This document shows, one piece after another, positions 1-10,254 of a stretch of 64,000 nucleotides of DNA; the first letter of the stretch is position 1; every line of letters begins with the position of its first letter. A program made the translations under genes and the position numbers. The notes under the pieces are model-generated. The model did no database searches, had not been told where the DNA came from, and worked only from the letters and a program-made list of their open reading frames with translations. Source of the DNA: Paraescarpia echinospica (lineage: Eukaryota; Annelida; Polychaeta; Sabellida; Siboglinidae); the NCBI GenBank assembly GCA_020002185.1, contig CM034533.1, positions 49,152,271 to 49,216,270 of the forward strand. The letters run 5' to 3'.

Positions 1-130
1 CACTTGACTGTCATGGCCGCCTCTACTAGCGACGGTACGTCGGAAGTGACGTCGCACCGGAAGTTACTTGACTGTCATGGCGGCCTCTATGCTTCCGGTA
101 TTCCCGGAAATGTATCAACGAATAGAGATC
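1..130. repeat. Two copies of a ~65-bp repeat, third copy near 1625-1700
   Basis: A motif beginning CTTGACTGTCATGGC is present at about 3 and again at about 68. A diverged copy (GTGACTGTAATGGC, then TCCCGGAAGTGTGTCGATGA) lies at about 1645-1700. The copies flank the decayed zinc-finger gene between them. They could be promoter repeats or remains of element termini; nothing in the window decides which. Confidence 0.5.
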
Positions 131-240
131 TATCATGTCCGGTAGATGGCAATACTCTGACTAATTACATTGGTGTCCGTTGAGTGGCGTCGGATGTCGC
201 CTCTCTCAGAAACGTGAACAGTTTTTGTGTTAAGGAAAGT

Positions 241-290
241 CACGTGATGTACGTTCGGTCTGATTGGTTATGTAAATGAGATGACGCCGA
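241..290 (-). promoter_or_regulatory. Promoter-like cluster: E-box, CCAAT and octamer-like motif
   Basis: On the plus strand there is CACGTG at about 241, ATTGG (an inverted CCAAT box) at about 263 and ATGTAAAT (one base from the octamer ATGCAAAT) at about 270. CCAAT next to an octamer is typical of H2A/H2B promoters, but no histone reading frame adjoins it. The call rests on motif matches alone. Confidence 0.25.
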
Positions 291-498
291 AAACTAGTGT
301 AGTGTAGAATTGTTGTCACTGAAACGGGTAAAAGTGAGGTGTATCTTGATGACTATGAAAACTAAAAACAAACACACTCGTCCATAGCATTAACACGATC
401 TTATTTGTCATTTCATATATTTCTGATAAATAATGGACAGAATATTCCCGACATGATTTCTGTTGCACCCTGTTCCTGTATATTCCAAATCATTAATA

Positions 499-1482
499 CT
501 AATATGGTTCCCAACGTGTGATTTGCAAAGGTGTCGCCGAATGAGCTGCGCGCCGCGACGATGCAGGTCGTCTACGATTCCAATGACGAACGCTGTCAAA
601 CGAACTGCTGGTTTCCTTTGACATGTCGTCGTCCACTGACGCTGTCTGCATGTAAAGCCAACGATCTGAGTTCCCAACTAAATCCATTGGCATGTTGACG
701 TCCTTGAGACTAAGAGCGAAGGTTTCCCATCCCACCGGTTCAAACGACTTCCGTTTTCTCAACACGTCATTCACGAGATCTACAATGTTATTTCCGGGTA
801 CCACCTTGTTTCTGTACTTCTTCTCGCCACGATCGTCCATCTAACGGCATTTTTCATTTTATCGAGTAGTCTTCGTGCTTTCTGCTTCATAGTTTTTGGA
901 ACGCTGTCGATGATTTTGTTTTCGATGCTCTCCTTTTCGACGACTTCATTTTCGGTAGCAGGTTGTACTTTGTTTTCGACTTTGGTGGGAAATTTATTGA
1001 TGGCTACACACAGCGGTTCCTTCACACGCTTGTCGGAAAGATCGTTGTACCAACTCAACACCTGGTTATACAACACGACTTTTTCCCTCACGTCTATATC
1101 GTTTCGTTCTAATATGTCTTCCATTTCGTTGTCGAGTCGTCGCAGGACACTCCCTAAAGGATTAATCGAAGGACGTTGCGGTTGAATGTTTTCCAAAATA
1201 CGGGGATCGACCAGTGCCATCTTCTTTGTATGTTCCATGGTCACCTGAGATGGAGACAGGAATGTCGAGTTTGTCGCTGAGGCCAGAGGCACATGTGTCG
1301 TCGTAGTAGGCACAGAGACAAGAGAATTCAGCGACCTAGCATTTGTCGATGGTCCACTGAAACTGCAGAAAATTGTGCCGTTTCCAGCTGTCCCGACGTG
1401 AGAAATGTCTCTTGCAATCTGGGCACTGGAACGATGATGGTGTGGACTTATTGACAGCCGGTAGAATAGGCAATAAACTCAT
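499..1482 (-). pseudogene. Decayed C2H2 zinc-finger protein of an unassigned, possibly element-encoded family
   Basis: Three minus-strand reading frames join into one conceptual gene. The first starts with ATG at 1482 and encodes a C2H2 finger (FQCPDCKRHFSRRDSWKRH) before a stop. A second, one frame away, runs through about 1360-780 and contains MALVDPRILENIQ, a helical acidic stretch (LDNEMEDILERND) and IPKTMKQKARRLLDKMK-like residues. The third, 840-499, contains DDRGEKKYRN, GNNIVDLVNDVLRKRK and GWETFALSLKDVNMP. The frames shift near 1385 and near 842, so the copy is broken at least twice. The layout (finger, helical middle, basic C-terminus) reminds me of small proteins found near Maverick/Polinton-type elements, but this is recollection only. 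Function is unknown. No polymerase, integrase or capsid-like frame is visible nearby. Confidence 0.5.
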
Positions 1483-1710
1483 GATGTAGTTGTTTACGGT
1501 TCAAATGTAAAGAACGGAATGACTCTTGGAATTCGTCGATCTAAGTATAAGTTCCAACTATTGAATTGGTTACCCGTTAGATGGTACCCGCGTATTTATA
1601 GACATGGACTGCTACGCTAGAAGTTCCGTTACACCTCAAGTCATGTGACTGTAATGGCTGACTCTACAGTTCTAACATTCCCGGAAGTGTGTCGATGATG
1701 GAGTAGTTAG

Positions 1711-2025
<315 letters not shown>

Positions 2026-2549
2026 GTGTATTCGGTGGACTGAAGAGAATCTATGTATGTAAATCTCTATAGATCCATTTTTCGTTTACCGATGCCAGGT
2101 TAGGGCTTTTATGATAGAATATTGTTTGAAAGGTTTACCGAACAAGCACGAATTTAAATACTACAGTATGAAAACAGATCAAAAACGATCTAATGCGTCT
2201 TTATACACTTGACCCTTAATACGGTAAACTATATAAATACTGGTATATCCTATCTGGGAGATTATTATGGTCATATACTGTTGATCATAACGCTTCACTT
2301 TGTTACGCGTCTGTTTCGAAAAAGAGGTTTGCAACCAATTCTTTACTCGATACGTTTGATGTCAAGGTCGAAGAGTTAAGAATCATAGCATGATAAAAGG
2401 TTGAAACAATACTGTTGATCTCTAGATGCAGACGAAACACAGATGAGACTTGAACAGGGAACACCAATCCAAAACAGTTTGGAACCAGTTTGGACTCAGT
2501 TTTCAAGCGACGCTCAAGTGAGATACGGCTGGTAAGTCCAAATGTCGTA

Positions 2550-2867
2550 TGTTAGATAATGTTACAGGTCAAAGGGGTTGACCAAAATCCTACATAAATA
2601 GCTGGCAGTTTGAGTGTTTTAACAGATAAGTAACTGTTTTATAATTCCCTATGGCTTAACACGAGCAAATACACGGATGTTCTTCCAACACATAGAGCCT
2701 TGGTTACCAGTTCATACTACCAGTTTGATTATAGCGTGATATGACTGTAGTGTGATGAACGATGTTTTACTCTGAAGGTCGTGATTGAATTTTCTAATAA
2801 ATTTCTTACAAAGGATGGCTAACCAAATCACAATGATAGCTTTGACGTTATACAGGACGCGAGCGCT
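2550..2867. repeat. ~318-bp direct repeat, left copy
   Basis: The sequence from TTAGATAATGTTACAGG to GGACGCGAGCGC recurs almost base for base at 3419-3733. Both copies start and stop abruptly at the same positions. They flank a module with a TATA box and a histone-type stem-loop. No TG...CA ends, primer-binding site or polypurine tract is visible, so a simple LTR reading is weak; unequal duplication is as likely. Confidence 0.85.
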
Positions 2868-2955
2868 TGATAGCTAGTTTTACTTTGCAGTCCGCGTTTT
2901 TGAATTTTTCTAATCTACCGACTGCGCATGTGTAGTTTGCACTCTGAAGTCAGTG

Positions 2956-3057
2956 ATCTTTCGGCACGCCCACGTGACCTTAATGTACTATCCTACAATC
3001 CATAATCTTTCGGCACGCCCACGTGACCTTTATGTTCTATCGAACTGCTATATAAAG
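2956..3057 (+). promoter_or_regulatory. Tandem E-box promoter elements plus TATA box
   Basis: A 26-bp block containing CGGCACGCCCACGTGACCTT occurs twice, at about 2956-2981 and 3005-3030, about 49 bp apart. Each copy carries CACGTG (2971-2976 and 3020-3025). A TATA box, TATATAAAG, follows at 3049-3057. Order and spacing look like a compact RNA polymerase II promoter directed to the right. Confidence 0.5.
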
Positions 3058-3082
3058 AAATTACACACATTACCAGGCGCCT

Positions 3083-3370
3083 TATTTTATTCGTAGTTAT
3101 TTTGCCCGATTTGTGGCTGATTTTGCTGACTTGACGGACGTCTTTGCGCCCTTGGATGCTGTTTTCGGAGCATTGGAGCCATATTTCACACTTCTTGCAC
3201 CGACACATCAGTTGGTGGTACAAGTGAATCTTGTTGCAATGGAGAAGCTGCTGCTGGTGGCGACGGAGAGACTGCAGGTGACGGCCTTTTTGGTGATGTC
3301 GGCGGCTATCGGAATTGGTCGCCTCTTTGATGGCAAGGTCCCGTTAATGAATTTCTACAACAGTATTTAA
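3083..3370 (+). other. Open frame between TATA box and histone-type stem-loop, no recognised family
   Basis: A plus-strand frame without an early ATG (first ATG at about 3236) ends with TAA at 3368-3370. Its peptide is hydrophobic (for example AVFGALEPYFTLLAP) and matches no histone I know. The reverse strand of the same stretch reads Lys/Ser/Ala-rich (KTASKGAKTSVKSAKSA) but contains stops. It is bounded by a TATA box 30 bases upstream and a histone-type 3' stem-loop just after the stop. The real product, if any, is unclear; it may be a decayed or rearranged gene. Confidence 0.25.
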
Positions 3371-3372
3371 AC

Positions 3373-3388
3373 GGTTCTTTTCAGAGCC
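3373..3388 (+). terminator. Histone-type 3' stem-loop
   Basis: GGTTCTTTTCAGAGCC forms a 6-bp stem (one G-U pair) with a TTTC loop. It is preceded by AAAC and followed by AACCACC and then an A-rich CAAAAGAG resembling a histone downstream element. This fits the 3' processing signal of replication-dependent histone mRNAs in the plus orientation. The minus orientation would give the wrong loop. Confidence 0.55.
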
Positions 3389-3418
3389 AACCACCTTCTC
3401 ACAAAAGAGTATTAACTA

Positions 3419-3733
3419 TTAGATAATGTTACAGGTCAAAGGGATTGACCAAAATCCTACATAAATAGCTGGCAGTTTGAGTGTTTTAACAGATAAGTAA
3501 CTGTGTTATAATTCCCTATGGCTTAACACGAGACAAATACACGGATGTTCTTCCAACAAATAGAGCCTTGGTTACCAGTTCATACTGCCAGTTTGCTTAT
3601 AGCGTGATAGGCCTGTAGTGTAGTGAACGATGATTTTACTCTGAAGGTCGTGATTGAATTTTCTAATAAAGTTCTTACAAAGGACGGCTAACCAAATCAC
3701 AATGATAGCTTTGGCGTTATACAGGACGCGAGC
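3419..3733. repeat. ~318-bp direct repeat, right copy
   Basis: Second copy of the repeat at 2550-2867, differing at a small number of positions. Inside it GGCTAACCAAATCACAATG resembles the core of the tandem repeats that begin at about 3883, so the two repeat systems may share an origin. Confidence 0.85.
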
Positions 3734-3882
3734 GCGTTCGCGTCCGCAACCAATAACAAGTCCAGACACGTCTCCAGGCACAGTAGCACCCAGTAGTGTC
3801 GGTTTTGAAGGGTGTTTACAAAAGTATCAAAGAAACTTCTAGAATGAGATTTTACAGGTGAATTTGAACTCACTGTTGATGA

Positions 3883-4412
3883 TCAAATGATGGAATTACA
3901 TTACATATGCGAAAGTTCAAAACAAGGTCTAACCAAATCACTACCTGCTTGACCAACTCACATCGCGTACATAATTACTGCGCGTACCATGACATCACTG
4001 ACCATGACGTCACATGATGGATTTATATTCAAATGCGCGAGTTCAAAACAATGGCTAACCAAATCACTACCTGAATAACCAACTCACCTCGCGTACAAAA
4101 TTACTGCGCGTAGCAGTTTATAGTTTAATGATGTCACTGTATCATGACGTCACATGATGGAATTATATTCAAGCGCGCAAGTTCAAAACAATGGCTAACC
4201 AAATCACTACCTATATAACCAACTCACCTCGCGTACAAAATTATTGCGTGTAGCAGTTTATAATTTAATGATGTCACTGTATCATGACGTCAAATGATGG
4301 AATTACATTACATATGCGCAAGTTCAAAACAAGGTCTAACCAAATCACTACCTGTATAACCAACTCACCTCGCGTACAAAATTACTGCGCATACCATGAC
4401 GTCATACAGAGT
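3883..4412. repeat. Four tandem ~125-145-bp repeats carrying CRE-like TGACGTCA sites
   Basis: Four units each contain GTTCAAAACAA, then CTAACCAAATCACTACCT, CTCGCGTACA and usually CATGACGTCA(C)ATGATGG. The cores begin at about 3915, 4044, 4183 and 4324. The palindrome TGACGTCA, the consensus for CREB/ATF factors, is intact in most units (for example 4005-4012). No gene is attached; a TATA-like TTTATAAGAG lies downstream at about 4470. Confidence 0.8.
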
Positions 4413-4854
4413 GCGCACGCTTAAGCTCGCAACAGACTAACATGTCCAGACACGTCTCGAGTACGGGATTTATAAGAGACACGAATTTGGGTACTACCGT
4501 ACGGAAATGATACCAAACGTATAATTCCAAGATGGCCGCTCTTTTCGAAAAATCGAGGCTATAGGTTCTGATATAACGTAGTCCTATATGTAGTCTACAT
4601 TTCGTATACATTACTTCAGATAAAACGACCTCCGCTGAATTTATAATCCTTTTATTATTTAAATTACGCCTTATTATAACATCACATTTTAGACATGTCA
4701 TTATCAACCAAATAAGGGCTCGGTCCTTTGGCAGAACTTCGGCCTACGGGCCAAACAATCTCGTGTGTGACATATTAAAATGCTGTTTGGTATATTTTAT
4801 TTTTTCAAAAAGTCGTCGGATATCTTTACGATAATACCTCCTATGCTTTAACGT

Positions 4855-5095
4855 GGAGAAAATTTCCTATCTCTTAACCCGGGAGCGCCCTGGTGCAAAA
4901 TTCCTATGCTTTAACATGGAGACAATTTCCTATCTCAACCCGGGAGCGCCCTGGTGCAAAATCCCTATCTTTTAACCCGGGAGCGCCCTGGTGCAAAATC
5001 CCTATCTTTTAACATGGGACTGTAACTACTTTTCCACTCCCTATCCTTTAACCCGGGAGCGCCCTGGTGCAAATCCCTATCTTTTAACATGGGAT
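4855..5095. repeat. Tandem ~37-60-bp repeats containing CCCGGGAGCGCCCTGG
   Basis: At least five irregular units carry TTTAACCCGGGAGCGCCC followed by TGGTGCAAAATCCCTATC. Two units replace CCCGGGAGCGCC with an ATGGGA variant. No coding function is apparent. Confidence 0.75.
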
Positions 5096-6179
5096 TTCTA
5101 CCACAAACGGATTGCGTCCCTCGTAGACCACCTATATTACTACTCATATTCATATACTACTTCGTGTTACCATATTCTGTTCCAATTTACTACACAGTAT
5201 ACCTATTCTATGACTTGTTAAATGACTGAACCAAACACTTGGCCAGTGTTTACCATCTAGCTACACTATCCAGGGTGGCTCCCAACTTGTTTTCAAGTGT
5301 CAGTCTCTAGGGAATATGCTCCACATCCTACCCAGCCAATTCCATAGGGTGATTAATCACGAGGACATTAGTGGCCACTGGGCAGTTTCTGATACTGACT
5401 GCATAGCTTCATAGAACACATTCTGTTGCTAAATGCATATTATTGCCGTATATTAACCTAATAGCACGTAGATTAAGCATCATAATACAAAACACAGTAC
5501 CTGATTAAACATGATTAAAACTGTATACTCTGCAAGTTATATCACCAGCAGAATGCAAGTATTCTAATACTCATTAAGACCACTAGTGTTTACAACCAGC
5601 CAGTGGGGGTCAACCACAGCATCCTGGAGTTTCCACTCAAAGCAATTTTCCATATAGTGAAAACCCTTTTGACTAAATAATTGATTTAAAACATCCAGTC
5701 AAGTTTAGGTCTAATGATGGACCATCTTTCAATTCATGATGTGGTACAATTAGAAAAGGGAAATAATACCTTAAAAGTATTATTTAACAAGTTGACACTC
5801 ACCAAAAATAACTGTCTCCTCCTTGTTGTGCGAAACCTGAGCCAGCCTAGCCCACAGCTGCTGTACCAATTCTTGGTGAAAATACACGTGACCAGTGTCT
5901 CTGGGGTTTATCTCATACTGTTCAAGCTGGTTACTCATAGTAATTAATTACCTAAATATAATTATAATCAACACCTTAACAATTAAATCATGAAAATGTA
6001 GTTTAACAAAATAAAGAATGTGACAATATCCGTCATCTACTTAGCATATGGTGCTGCCATATTGTGGCTGGTAGCGACATTTGAATGAAAATTAAGATGT
6101 ATTCCATCTCTTAATTAGCATGTTACACCATAACTATGAACATGTGTAGGTGTCCAAACTGCTACCTTACATAATAAAA
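5096..6179. other. Unannotated intergenic stretch
   Basis: AT-rich sequence with only short, compositionally ordinary frames. The longest, about 5714-5947 on the plus strand, matches nothing I recognise. No RNA gene, repeat array or transposon end was seen. Confidence 0.5.
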
Positions 6180-6184
6180 CTGGA

Positions 6185-6279
6185 GTGATGCGCAGCCCGG
6201 AGGCACTGGGTCGGGTTTGAAATCCGGTTCCTCTAAACGACAGACCAGCACTCTAAATACTCGACCACTGTGCCCAACG
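6185..6279 (-). mobile_element. tRNA-like sequence, probably head of a tRNA-derived SINE
   Basis: Read on the minus strand, the stretch GGGCACAGTGGTCGAGTATT contains a polymerase III box A-like core (TGGTCGAGTATTTAGAG). About 40 bases later GGATTTCAAACCC corresponds to box B (GGTTCGANNCC). A CCGGGCTGCGC tail follows. Cloverleaf pairing is poor, so it is not a functional tRNA. A SINE head or tRNA pseudogene fits; only one copy is present here. Confidence 0.5.
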
Positions 6280-6659
6280 TATAATTATTATATTGTTACG
6301 TGCTGTGTTGGCATTGGACGGCCTGGACTTGCAAGAAGAAGTAATGAATGTATTCTATTATGCTAAGTGGTGGTCATAAATAGGTCTACAACGACAGGAA
6401 GTCGTCGCTCACGCTCTAAAGTCGTGTGTTCTTCTATAGCGCAGTGTCCAGTCCTGATGACTCTTCTACGAGCTTTACACTTCACCTTTGGCAGATATAT
6501 CTATTCAAACATTATCATCAAATCTCTGAGAAGCATTCTGTCATGCTGCAGTTAATGCGCGAGGAGTATTCGTACACAAATATCCACCGATTTTTATAGT
6601 TAGGTACCCATTCATACAGCTGGGTTAATTGGACGAACGTGGAGTGAATGAACTTGCGA

Positions 6660-7085
6660 AAGATTTGACACGGCAGCGAGAGAAACGATCTGCAGACTGA
6701 ATATCTTGAGTGTGAATATGTAAACACTACGCCGCCGCGCTCTACATCAATAATTTGAGGTCGAGGTGTGCAGAAGGAAAGGTTAAAATGGGCGAGGTAG
6801 ATATTACAGCGACAGGAACGACCTAGAGACAGAATATCGTGAGTGTGAAGCTCTAAATCCTACACAACCGCGCTCTAAAATCAACTGTTGCGGTATAAGT
6901 GCACAGAAAGAAAGGTTAAACTGGACGAGGTAGATACTACAGCGATAGGAACGATCTAGAGACAGAATATCTTGAGTGTGAAGCTCTAAACACTACGCCA
7001 CTGCGCTCTACATCAACAGTTTGAGGTCGAAGTGTACAGTAGGAAAGGTTTAACTGGACGAGGTAAATGTTAAAGCTACAGAGGC
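6660..7085. repeat. Three tandem ~140-bp repeats
   Basis: Units beginning near 6670, 6805 and 6945 share GACAGAATATC(T/G)TGAGTGTGA, then CACTACGCC, CGCGCTCTA, AGGAAAGGTT and GGACGAGGTAGAT. A partial relative lies at about 6385-6430. The minus-strand frames repeat the same Ser-rich peptide, as expected for a tandem array rather than a gene. Confidence 0.75.
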
Positions 7086-7149
7086 GAGACCGGGCAGAAC
7101 GAGACGAAGAAAGGGAGAACACCTGACGACATGCGTAAGTAGATGTTAA

Positions 7150-7569
7150 TTAGGAGTAGGTATAACGACACAGTATCGTCACATTTACTATTGCGATACA
7201 TCGATAATTCGATGTATCGTTACACATGTAATCGTCGTACACTTGGTTGTGCACCTTCGTGACGATGCAGTCTAACACCGGTGTAATTAATACATGGGCT
7301 AGAACTACGATTCTTATGCCCTGTGTCTCGACCCAAAATTGGATCGCCAAGCCATTTTGAATGGTCGTCAAGAGTCTCGAGTGACAGTCCGAACCTATAT
7401 CTTCGTTGTCAATTTTCCAGTACCAGAAGCATGCGAGACGAAAAATTACAAGCTTATACCAACTATTGCATGCATTTAAAACGCTGGGTGATATAGTGTA
7501 ACATGGCATTTCAAACTCTGGCGTTAACAAAGTATTCGTCTCGCGTGGATCTGGGGAGCCACAAGTCAT
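7150..7569 (-). other. 139-codon open frame, unrecognised
   Basis: A minus-strand frame starts with ATG at 7569 and ends at 7150. The product has six or more Cys, scattered hydrophobic segments (IRIVVLAHVLITPVLDCIV) and no motif I can name. There are no visible splice sites, promoter or polyadenylation signal. It may be a chance frame or a transposon remnant. Confidence 0.15.
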
Positions 7570-8284
7570 TCAGTTTGGTGCCGCCGACAGTGAGTGAAGC
7601 GCGCAGTGAGCGAAAATCGATGACATTTTAGAGTCTCTCCATCACAAAAGCCTTCAAAGTAGGTCTATATGTTCAGGGGCATACCCAGGATTGACGTGTT
7701 GGGAGGTTTCTAAACAGGTATTACCAGCGGCGCGGGAACGAATTTCATATTGGGGGACTACCGGAGCTTCAGAATCACTGACAAATTTTTCGCCGCCGCT
7801 CCGTTGGGGGGGCAGTGGTGTTCAAAACTAGGTTATAACCCTAACCCTAGCTGTTCCCGTGCCTATGGGTATTACCGTCATCCTTCCGTATACTCGCGCA
7901 CATTGTCATAATTGTGATCTTACAGCAGTGACATTTGGAGGGGTTTATGGCCAACCAATTTTTTTCTGATGGCCGGCCATGGGGACCGGTGATTTTGTAA
8001 AAGCAAAATTTATTGAGTTACATATAAACTGACAAAAAAATCGACTCTAGTCCCTACTCGGACATGCCGCATATGTAAATGTGTCAGCAAGCTCCTCCAG
8101 AAACTCACCATCTGCAGGGATTTCAATAGCGAGGATTATGCGAAAATCCAGCTGGTCTTAGCTGTGGACGACCTGGCTGCTGACTCGATAGCGGAGGACA
8201 GACAGATACTACTATGACAAACGTGCCCCACCATGCAGCGTCTCCTCCCCGACTTTCACCATAATGACGTATGTCTATCAGAAA
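7570..8284. other. Degenerate sequence left of the Gypsy fragment
   Basis: No intact gene is seen. GTTATAACCCTAACCCTAGC at about 7831 holds only two telomere-like hexamers. The last ~200 bases could be degraded retroelement sequence, but frames are too broken to name a domain. Confidence 0.4.
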
Positions 8285-8352
8285 GGCACCAAGGCCAACC
8301 AATCTGACGGAGTTGCAAAGTCCTTGGTCTAGTCCAATATTACGCGAGGTTC

Positions 8353-9120
8353 ATGGCCAATTTGTCCTCGTTGCTGCAGCCTCTCTTTAGACGTCTTCAT
8401 GCAGGGGTCAAGAGGTCGTGGGATGAGGAATGTGAGGCAGCATTCACTCAGTGCAAAAGAGTACTGACTAGTTGCACCTACGACCAGAGAAAAGAGCTGA
8501 TATTGGCTACCGATGCGAGCCAGTATGGTATTGGCGCAGTTATTAGCCACAAAATGAAGGATGGATCAAAGAAGCCGATAGCATTCGCCTCGCGAACGCT
8601 GAGCAAAGCCGAGAAAAATTACTCCCAGATCGAAAAGGAGGCCTTGGCGATAATATACGGAGTGATCAAGTTCAATATCTACTTCTTTGGTTGCTTTTTC
8701 ACACTGGTGACGGATCATCATCCGCTGGTTCGCATCTTCGGAGAAAAGACTGACGTACCTACGATGACGGCGGCTCGGATACAGCGATGGGCTCTGATAC
8801 TGGCGATTTATCAATATGAGATCCAATTCAAGTCATCAAAAGAAAATGCGAACGCATATGCATTGAGCACATTGCCGGTGGGATCGCCCGAGTCGGCTGA
8901 TCCTGATGAAACGGTGGCAGCAGTCAGCATGTTGTCGGTGGCCGAACTTCCAGTAACGGCTAAAATTATTGCAGGGGCTACCAGAAAGGATCCTACGTTG
9001 GGCAATGTCTATGAATTCACACTGCGAGGCTGGCCAAGCTCAACCGATGAGTCGGTGAATGCATATCGATGCAGAAAAGATCGTTGGAAGATGGCTGTCT
9101 TCTCTGGGGGAGGAGAGTAG
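8353..9120 (+). pseudogene. pol: Gypsy RNase H domain, longest frame of the plus-strand fragment
   Basis: This 255-codon frame encodes the RT thumb/connection (LLQPLFRRLHAGVKRSWDEE) and the RNase H domain: LATDASQYGIGAVISH with its first catalytic Asp, FASRTLSKAEKNYSQIEKEAL with the conserved Glu, and VTDHHPLVRIFG with the TDH motif. The usual ADALSRLP motif reads AYALSTLP, a degraded form. The frame shifts out at about 9080-9120. Integrase pieces follow: PWERIHVDFAEKDGHNFLVV at about 9335, VVSDNGPQF near 9510, and LSDILFQYRNTPHSLTDKTP at about 9680. The copy is inactive. Confidence 0.88.
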
Positions 9121-10235
9121 TCATTCCAGCAGTGTTCAGAGAACAGATACTTCGAGAACTGCATGTGATGCATCCGGGCATGATCAGAATGAAGTCGATC
9201 GCTATATAGAAGCTGCGTCTGGTGGCCTGGCCTTGATGCGGATATCGAGGAATGTGTCCGAAACTTTCGGGAATGCAGCCAGGTAGCGAAAACGCCGAAG
9301 GTAGCACCACTGCATGGTTCTATGGCCGTGGGATACGGGACCATGGGAACGTATCCATGTGGATTTTGCAGAAAAAGACGGACATAACTTCCTTGTCGTG
9401 GTGGATAGTCATTCAAAGTGGCTGGAAGTGGTCTCAATGTCTCGCACCACTGCAAGCAAGACGACAATGCAACTGAGAAGAATGTTCACAGCATTTGGCT
9501 TACCACGCTAGGTGGTATCTGACAACGGACCTCAGTTCGAAAGGCGTCAAGCATAGACTGTGTCTAACCTACGTGTACCACCCGGCGACGAACGGCCTCG
9601 CGTAGAGGAATGCCCAGATGTCCAAGAAGATGCTTGCAAAATCGAACAGCCAACTACCATTGCAACACCGTCTGTCGGACATACTGTTCCAGTACCGTAA
9701 CACACCGCATTCGCTTACGGATAAAACGCCGTCGGTGTTGTTCCTGGACCGAGCGCCACGCACCAGACTTGCGATGTCGAAACCCAGTCTCGAAGCAAAA
9801 GTGCAAGATCGGCAATTAAAGCAGAAACAAAAGCATGATGGAGCTCATTCACGCCTTCGCAAGTTCGACGTTTACCAGAGAGTGAGAGTCCGAAACATGA
9901 GATGAGGAATGGACAAGTGGTCACTGAGAAAGGTGGTCAGAGTTGTAGGGCCACTAACATATTTGGTCAGACTGCCAGGAAACAGGAGGCGATCCGTTCA
10001 TGTGGACCACATGGTCGCGAATGATGACCACCCAGCTACACCATAAGTTTGGAGCGATGTCGCGACTGCACCTCCCATTGTCGTGACATCCGAGACAGAG
10101 CCTGTAGTGGTCGATCCGGTCAGTCATGGAGGGCAAACAGAACAAGCACCTGTGTCCGCCCGTGTTTTGCATCGTTTCTGCAATACTCAGGCACTCTGGG
10201 ATACCGCCAATCTCATATGTAGTTGATTACTATTC
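9121..10235 (+). pseudogene. pol: Gypsy integrase remains, multiply frameshifted
   Basis: Integrase features appear in order across frames. A zinc-binding HHCC-like region (LRELHVMHPGMIRMKS) lies at about 9150-9210. The catalytic core has Asp in HVDFAEKDGH (about 9350) and Asp in VVSDNGPQF (about 9518); a stop falls just before VVSDN. The third catalytic Glu region is missing or scrambled near 9580-9600. The C-terminal domain is RKVVRVVGPLTYLVR (about 9920-9980). There is no polypurine tract or LTR that I can delimit after it. Confidence 0.75.
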
Positions 10236-10254
10236 GAAATATGTCTCCTTAAAC

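Larger units (their letters stand above)
8285..10235 (+). mobile_element. Ty3/Gypsy retrotransposon fragment (RT C-terminus, RNase H, integrase)
   Basis: A decayed pol runs rightwards. It begins inside the RT connection (PTNLTELQS then YYARFMANLSSLLQPLF), continues with RNase H and then integrase in several shifted frames, and ends with a C-terminal LTYLVRLPGNRRRSVHVDH segment. Gag, protease, the RT palm and both LTRs are missing. At about 10240 it meets the tail of a second Gypsy element on the opposite strand. Confidence 0.85.

Noticed and set aside
499..1482. Firm assignment to a Maverick/Polinton element
   Set aside because: Rests on memory of similar small proteins; no polymerase, integrase, ATPase or capsid-like frame occurs in the window.
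3113..3370. Calling the frame a histone because of the stem-loop
   Set aside because: No histone-fold or tail sequence is present in any frame; only the 3' signal is supported.
7831..7850. Telomere-like CCCTAACCCTA
   Set aside because: Only two hexamers; no interstitial telomeric tract.
10205..10245. Integrase-like VVDYYSKYVSL on the plus strand
   Set aside because: Only eleven residues in a frame with no other integrase motif, at the junction of two Gypsy fragments; could be a tiny third remnant but unsupported.
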